Source: Paramyrothecium sp. XJ0827 (lineage: Eukaryota; Ascomycota; Sordariomycetes; Hypocreales; Stachybotryaceae). From it: a DNA stretch of 64,000 bases. The notes under the pieces are model-generated. The model searched no databases and was not told where the DNA came from. It worked only from the letters and a program-made list of their open reading frames with translations. Location of the stretch: contig JAJFPB010000012.1 of assembly GCA_020881915.1 (NCBI GenBank), forward strand, positions 558,001 to 622,000. The letters run 5' to 3'. Below, one piece after another: positions 58,201-64,000 of the stretch (positions within the stretch are counted from its first letter, which is position 1; each line of letters begins with the position of its first letter). The translations under genes and the position numbers were made by a program.

Positions 58201-59694
58201 TCAGGATTATGTTCTGGAATTGAGAAAATGGCCGGTGATGCGAACTGATTCAAGCTTAATTGCAGGCGATTATCCGCTTCGAGTCGGTAAGATACGCATA
58301 AGATGAGGCCTAAGCGGTTTTGAAAGACGCGGCAATGAGCAAGAACTGTTTCCCGTTCAAGCTCGGCGCATTCATCTAATCCATCCAGTACAAAATATGA
58401 GGGCAATGATGATTTAAACACGGTGAAAAAGTAAGCGAGTAACAGAGTCAACTGGATCTCGCCGCCATCAAAAGCAGCCGAAACACTCTCTGAAAGTGAA
58501 GGGAGAATCCCGATTGTTGACATCAGTTGACGTACAAGGGACCCAACGATGGTCCTAGGTTGAAGACTCTCGGGTATGTCATGCCGGCAGAAAAAGTAGG
58601 CGACAGGAAGCTCGTCTTGTTCGACAAATAGGTTGAGATCGTCGACAATATTAGCAAGCAAGACCGATTTGCCAGACCCAAGTTTTCCAGTGCAAATCAG
58701 GGTGCTCGAGGTTTTGCTACGCCTCCATTCTTCATACTTTGTGTTTCCTGCAAACAAGCCTGTGTTCCCTATTTTGCGAGCTTGCTTCCATGGTGTCTGG
58801 TAATCAAACGCTGAACAGGCATCGAGAATTTGGCAGCGTTCTTTGACCTTCTGCCGATGCGCAGCTGAGTTAGAAAACATACTGGACATGGCGCGGAATC
58901 GAGAGTTTTGTATAGCCTCGTCTTCAATCCTCTCGCTGAGGAGCACAGTAACCTCCTCTTTGATGGACGTTGCCCACAATTCCAGCTGGCTTTGGTATTC
59001 CTTGATATTGGCATCGGTGATCGAAGATGTGAGTTGCGCCAGGTATGACTTTTTCGAAAATTGATTACTTGATGGCAGACGCGTACCACGACGATGAGAT
59101 ATTCGCAAAGGTGAGCCTGAAGCGGCTTTGACCGCTGGTACAGCAATGCCAACTGTTGGTAGCGTGGGGCCGTCCGCCCAGCATTCATGAAAAGAATTGA
59201 CAATTTCTCGAGGTAGGCATTGTGGTTTACAGCCAACTGGAAAGATTAGCCGATTGCCACGGCTGGAAACACTGGGCTTCGCAGTGCTCGACACGTAAAT
59301 CTGCTATGAAGAACGCCAGGAACGTGCCAGTGGAGCATACCATCAAAGATGTCCGTACCAAGGTCCAGACACCGCACGCGATCAAGTTCTGCGACCCACC
59401 AATGATTACATCGCCCATGCTCACATATTGTTGTATGGCAGAGAGCAAGTTGGTCAATCGCGGCCCGACACATCTCGTGTGCATGCCACGCATTGAACGG
59501 GAGGCCACGCTGTCGATGCTCGCAGTCAGGCGCATAACATCGCTCGGCTCGATAGATCGCTCACGGGCTTGGGATCGATGCGTTCTAAACGTCGCCTTTT
59601 GTTCGCTCGTGAGGTCGGCCTCGAACTCGGAAACGGCTCTCGCACGACGGATGTCGGGCTTCAGCCGCGCTGAAGTAGATAGCGCCAACGACAT
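55275..59694 (-). pseudogene. DUF7708-NACHT-ankyrin NLR-like gene, broken
   Basis: Exon 1 is 59694-59293; exon 2 begins at 59236. The N-terminal ~250 residues are the fungal DUF7708-type domain (MSLALSTSARLKPDIRRA; FEADLTSEQKATFRTHR). In exon 2 the frame breaks near 59057-59060, where one T of a T run appears lost (INF then KKSYLAQL in another frame). The rest of the long frame holds the NACHT ATPase: Walker A GKLGSGKS, Walker B YFVLDGLDEC, then a winged-helix part. An in-frame TAA at 57519-57521 follows SVNSSRK; the same frame then stays open to 55275 through degenerate ankyrin-like repeats (LLVHILCERGASI; LIICLLSMGVDVNR). Such NLRs are linked to non-self recognition and cell death in fungi. 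As read, no full-length protein can be made. Confidence 0.85.
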
Positions 59695-60440
59695 GATAAC
59701 ATGGACTTGAGAACTTCATAGCGTCCACTCACGAATTTCCGCGTTTTCTGGACGGCACGCAAGCATACTAGGCCCGAGGCAAATGTGGAAGCGTAACTGT
59801 TTCTTGGTGGTATTCGCGGTACGGGGGCTCTGTCGAGGTGCGAGTAGAGGTCTGGACAAGGCAATCTATTGGTTGACAGCTTGGAAGAAGCAAGTAAAGA
59901 GTCTCAGCTGCATGAACGTGCAGGTCCCGGAGCGAGGTAGTTATATGAGTATAATTTGGTTATAGACGGCCGAGGGCTGCAAATAGTTAAGTATTAAATG
60001 CTCACAGATCTGTTCCAAGAGACTCTAGAAATTCCAATTCATTCTCGTAATAATCACAGGACTGTAATAAAATGGAGGCATGAAGATTATACTTCCAATT
60101 TGGTAACCCATTAACGGAAATCAACCGGGCATCGAGTAGCAGATGCCGAAACGTTTCACTATGTGAATGTTGGACTCGAACGGAAGCAAGCAGAAGGCTA
60201 CCAGTAGCAGAAACATTAGTGGCAAGATTCCATGATTATGTCGGGCTTGGTGGAATTGGGATGCATGATTTATGGGGCAATTTCCTGACCCACACCCATA
60301 GATCTGTTTTATTATGTATTTTCACCGGCTAATCTCCTCGAAAACTCTCACATACATTGTCTCTGTCTGAAAAAACACTTATGGACGAGCAGTGGAACAT
60401 TAAAAGTCGTCACCATGATCTCGCCTCCGAAGCTATCGCC
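59695..60440. other. Intergenic, no gene seen
   Basis: Short plus-strand ORFs only; includes the NLR promoter and the 3' side of the P450 gene. Confidence 0.5.
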
Positions 60441-62313
60441 TCATGCGTCACGTAGCTTGAGATTACAGAAGATACCTTTCTGGCGAGGAAGCCAACTGCC
60501 CACAATTGTCCACTCATCATGAGGGTTTACCAGCTCCATGTGATAACGCTTGATTAGGGTGGGCACGAGCTTATAGATTTGCAGATTTGCAAAGTGCCGG
60601 CCAATGCAGATACGAGAGCCAGCGCCAAAGTTGAGGTCTGTAGCATTAAAGAGCCTCATGCGGTCGGCGTAGCCCTCGGTACTCTCTCCATCTGCTTGCA
60701 GCCAGCGCTCGGGGCGAAATATGTCTGCATCGGCGCCAAATATCTTTTTATTTCGATTGACAACGAACGGATTCATGCCTACTGCACAGCCGGCGGGTAC
60801 ATAGCTCCCATCAGGCAGTGTGAGGCCCCCTTCGGGGACGTAACGTTCCATCGTCAGACACGCCCCTGGGTGTAACCTCATAGATTCACGAACAACTGCT
60901 TCTAGGTCTGTGAATTGTGGAATTGGTAAGAAATAGTCCCAATTTCTGATCAATGTTAAACGCTCGGAGTCACTTACATGGCAGAGCTCTTCCAGCACTG
61001 TAGCTCACGACTTGCCCAGATTCAGGAAGGGTTAGAACTTCCTCGACAAGTTTCTCATAGACGCTTCGATTTTTGAGTACGTAATAAAAGATAGCTCGAA
61101 GAGCAATAGCTGTTGTGTCTGCGCCAGCAATAAGATTGACCAAAAGAAACGCCATGATAACGCCGTCGTTGACATAGTCGGGATACTCTGTTTTGGAGTT
61201 TATGAAGTATTGCAAGAAATCAGGGTTATTGGCATCAAAGTTGGAGTCTTCTCCCTTGAGTCGAGACATCAAATGCTTGACAGCGATGCCAGTGACATTC
61301 CCAAGATTCGGTGGGCCTATGCGCTTGATAGGATTCTTGTCAAGAAGAAAGTCTAGTAAGGGCATTTGGGAAACGGAAGCGAAGCTTGCAATAGCATATC
61401 AGTTGTGCTCATCCAATCACGACCTCGACCTTTGGATTTCTTACTAGTCCAATGCCTTGTCGGCAAACTTGATGCTATGATCAAAGTCATACCCGCGGTC
61501 AAGGTACCCGAATCGTTCGCTGTACGCTGTAGCACCATTTACATCCCAAGCGTCTTCAGTCTACAGTGAGTATGGATAGACATGAGAGAGACCAGTGGGA
61601 GAACTTACAAAATGCAATCCATTGACCTAGATCAATACTTTTCTCTCTGCCTCTAGTGGCGAAGCGGTCATCGAGCTGCTTCAGGAAGTCTTTGGTGACA
61701 TTGTTCATAAGGGGCTCAAGAGCCAGAACGCTGGACATGGAGTAATATTTCGCAACAGGGCGTTTCATTCGAGCATGCTCCGCCTGATCTGTCGTGCTGA
61801 AGATGTGATACGTGATTTTCCCATTGACGACTGCACTGTTGTTGTGATACATCTCGGTCTTCGACAAATTGTCAATTGGAGGACAAACACTTGTCAGGGT
61901 GAGGCTCTTAGGTATGAAAGCCGAGAACACTCACCTTTGGCCACTTTCCGCTAGTACCGTAAATGGTCTTGATCAGTTCAGGTGTATCCAGGTCCAATAG
62001 ATTAGGACCGATCCTGACCACTGGGCCATATTTCTCATGCAATTTCTTTGCGTCGACATGCATATTCCCTTTTAGGACAGTCATGAATCGCCATAGGTTA
62101 GTAAAACCTGAGAATAGTCATTAATTAATGAAATTCCTTCATCTCACAGTTCTTCAGCTCACTAGCAAGAAGAGGTCCCGGGTATCGCCTCAAAGGGGAG
62201 GAGTAGTACGAGGCAGTCCACCACCCGAAGATTGTCAACACAGGAATTGCGGTAGCTAAAACGAAGGATAAATGTGCATCGAGCACCAGATCTGCAGACG
62301 TTTGAAAGAACAT
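60441..62313 (-). CDS. Cytochrome P450 monooxygenase (pisatin demethylase-like)
   Basis: Six exons, 62313-62163, 62107-61935, 61858-61609, 61553-61445, 61384-60978 and 60907-60441, give 518 residues, typical P450 length. An N-terminal membrane anchor (LSFVLATAIPVLTIFGWW) is followed by the RRYPGPLLAS hinge. The I-helix reads LIAGADTTAI, the ExxR motif is ESMR, and the heme loop FGAGSRICIG has Cys464. The GKWPKTEMYHNN stretch resembles pisatin demethylase and related fungal P450s of detoxification and secondary metabolism. It would sit in the endoplasmic reticulum with a reductase partner. Substrate unknown. The next gene to the right appears to be an O-methyltransferase. Confidence 0.92.
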
Positions 62314-63888
62314 CTTCAATGTCGTGGCACTGTTATGGGGTTGTAACTTTCAAGCGATGATACAAATACGTGAAAAGAGTAGAGTACGGCAGCTACGCGA
62401 AAGAAGAGTAGGTATGACTTTTCCTCTCTTTTTGTTAGAAATACATGCAGTAATAGGATCATTGGCCGATGGCAAGCCAAGCAGGATTCATGGCAGGCTT
62501 GGCCAGACTAACCGACGCCAAGCCATCATCTTACACATGCCTAACCAGGTAATGAGAAGCGGACGAGGCAGAAGTTGGTTGCACATCCTTAGAATCCATT
62601 TTGGGGACTGCACCCTGCCTTTTCCACCACTCAAATCTTTGAGAGTGGTGCTTAACGGCTGACCTGTTGGCTGCTTTGTTGAGTGCTTCTCCACAGCTCG
62701 TGAGGAGGCTGGAACGAGGGGGGTGCATTGACAAACATAGCAAGCCTTACCACCTAAATATTCTAGGACGGCCAATGGAAAGGATGTTCGCACCAACCAA
62801 TAGAAAATCCACGTGTAGGACCTTCTGCATTCGTCAAGATTACGGTACTTGTTCTCTTAGAAGCATGTAAGGTTCTATGCGTCATTATTTGGTTGGTGGT
62901 AACGTGCATAAATCGCACATCACCATGAGACGTCAACCAATGGCAAACACATACTGGCACAATAGTCCTTGGCTGTTGCTTACCTGTCACACAAGGCTTA
63001 TCAATTCTCATGCAGCATATGTTTAATATCTGACCAACGGCTCTACTGTCTTTTAGGCTACGGCCAGGGCTGTCTCATCGAGTGCCGCCAGAGCCTCTGC
63101 GGAAGGCGCTTGCGAATCTGCCACCTCGCTCGTCTTCCACTCCATCCCTTCAAACCCCCTCCCTATGGATTAGGAGTAATGCAAGCTTCGCCCTGGGGCT
63201 GTCGACGTCGACGTGGTAGGTCTATATGACAAAAGGCTTCTGGAGTTCGGGCTCTTTAGTCGAACATGGCATCAAGGTAACGCTGCATGTGGACTAGCAC
63301 TAGTAAGACCGTGCTAATGTAGGTTAATGTGTCTGCAGGCTGCAAGATGGGAAGGATGCATGGCCGGGGTTACCAAGGTCCACAGCTGGTGAGAACGCAC
63401 CCGGACAGTTGTGCAGGACAAGCGTGTGTTGATCTCGAACCAATGGCATGAAAAGAGACCTCGGCAAGTCAGTATTGTTCCTCACAAGCTCCCCAACTTG
63501 GAATAAATGAAGTGACTACAGCATCAAACCTTGCAGCAAATGCCAGATAGAAAGGCCTAGGACAGACAAGTATCCCACAACACTAACATCAGCTGATGTA
63601 TTGAGGCGCGATTCCTATTGTCGCACGTTTGCGTGCCGAGATGATTTACAGACCTCTCTTTTCAAGATGGGGTAAAGAGTGGAGGGGTCGGCTCAATCTG
63701 GCCGAGAACAATGTCCCTTGCAGCCAACACATTGGTCGATCTCCGATCTACCTAAGTTTGTGGAGCAAAATGTCCGTCCAATTGTCTGCCCGCACTTGCA
63801 CCTGCACACTCAGAATCCTTCCATTTCCTAATCGAGAGTAACTACCAGTCTGATCTTTCGTATCGCCCAAGTTACGTCCAACCTCGCA
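62314..63888. other. Long intergenic stretch, no gene seen
   Basis: About 1.6 kb between divergent P450 and methyltransferase-like genes. ORFs here are short and featureless. Confidence 0.5.
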
Positions 63889-64000
63889 ATGGCTGCCACA
63901 ACTACCATAGCCGAACTGATCGAACAGCTCAATGAATTGGCGCCTTCGCTATCATCTGAAGACAATCGCACAAGACCCCATGCGCTTCAGCTCACGCAAA
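63889..64000 (+). CDS. Probable O-methyltransferase, 5' end only
   Basis: The ATG at 63889 opens 37 codons running off the window. The start (MAATTTIAELIEQLNELAPSL) has the helical dimerisation-region look of fungal sterigmatocystin-type O-methyltransferases. The catalytic domain lies outside the window, so the call rests on a short N-terminal resemblance. Confidence 0.4.
   Translation, partial: MAATTTIAELIEQLNELAPSLSSEDNRTRPHALQLTQ

Overview
The window is nuclear DNA of a filamentous ascomycete (Pezizomycotina, most likely a Sordariomycete). Introns are short (about 50-75 bp, GT-AG, CTAAC-like branch sites). Gene families restricted to or expanded in these fungi are present: DUF7580, DUF3433, Zn2Cys6 regulators, a DUF7708-type NACHT NLR, SRPK-like kinases, GH7, GH76, Pad1/Fdc1 and a P450. 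No rRNA, CRISPR array or convincing tRNA was seen. All gene models are splice predictions by eye, checked for frame continuity.

Layout. 1-9 kb: a DUF7580 gene diverges from an unusual gene ending in an RRM-like half. The latter is cut by a decayed hAT transposon (5229-8590) whose terminal repeat supplies the present stop codon. 9-14.5 kb: a Zn2Cys6 regulator, a DHDPS/KDG-type aldolase and a secreted DUF1961 protein, possibly a small carbohydrate-acid catabolic group. 15.5-21 kb: a membrane protein and an Mps1/TTK-like kinase. 22.7-28.3 kb: a prolyl aminopeptidase-like hydrolase followed by three secreted proteins and one tiny membrane protein. 29.9-36 kb: a DUF3433 membrane protein converging on a GH7 cellobiohydrolase-like gene that lacks the catalytic acid/base Glu.

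37.6-42.8 kb holds the clearest functional unit. pad1 (flavin prenyltransferase) and fdc1 (UbiD decarboxylase) diverge from a shared promoter rich in CGG triplets, next to a Zn2Cys6 gene. The layout recalls the sorbate/cinnamate decarboxylation locus of Aspergillus niger with its regulator SdrA. A pogo/Fot-type DNA transposon (43046-44906, 48-bp TIRs, TA duplication) sits 270 bp upstream of that regulator's start codon.

45-54 kb: a frameshifted metallophosphoesterase, a GPI-type GH76 mannosidase, an Ecm33-like surface protein, an SRPK-like kinase and a small unknown gene. 54.5-59.7 kb: a DUF7708-NACHT-ankyrin NLR broken by one frameshift and one CAA-to-TAA-like stop, plus a small ORF with an internal 45-codon duplication. 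60.4-64 kb: a complete six-exon P450 and the first 37 codons of an apparent O-methyltransferase, perhaps the edge of a secondary-metabolism cluster. The mix of broken genes, transposons, secreted proteins and paralogous kinases suggests an accessory, fast-changing region.
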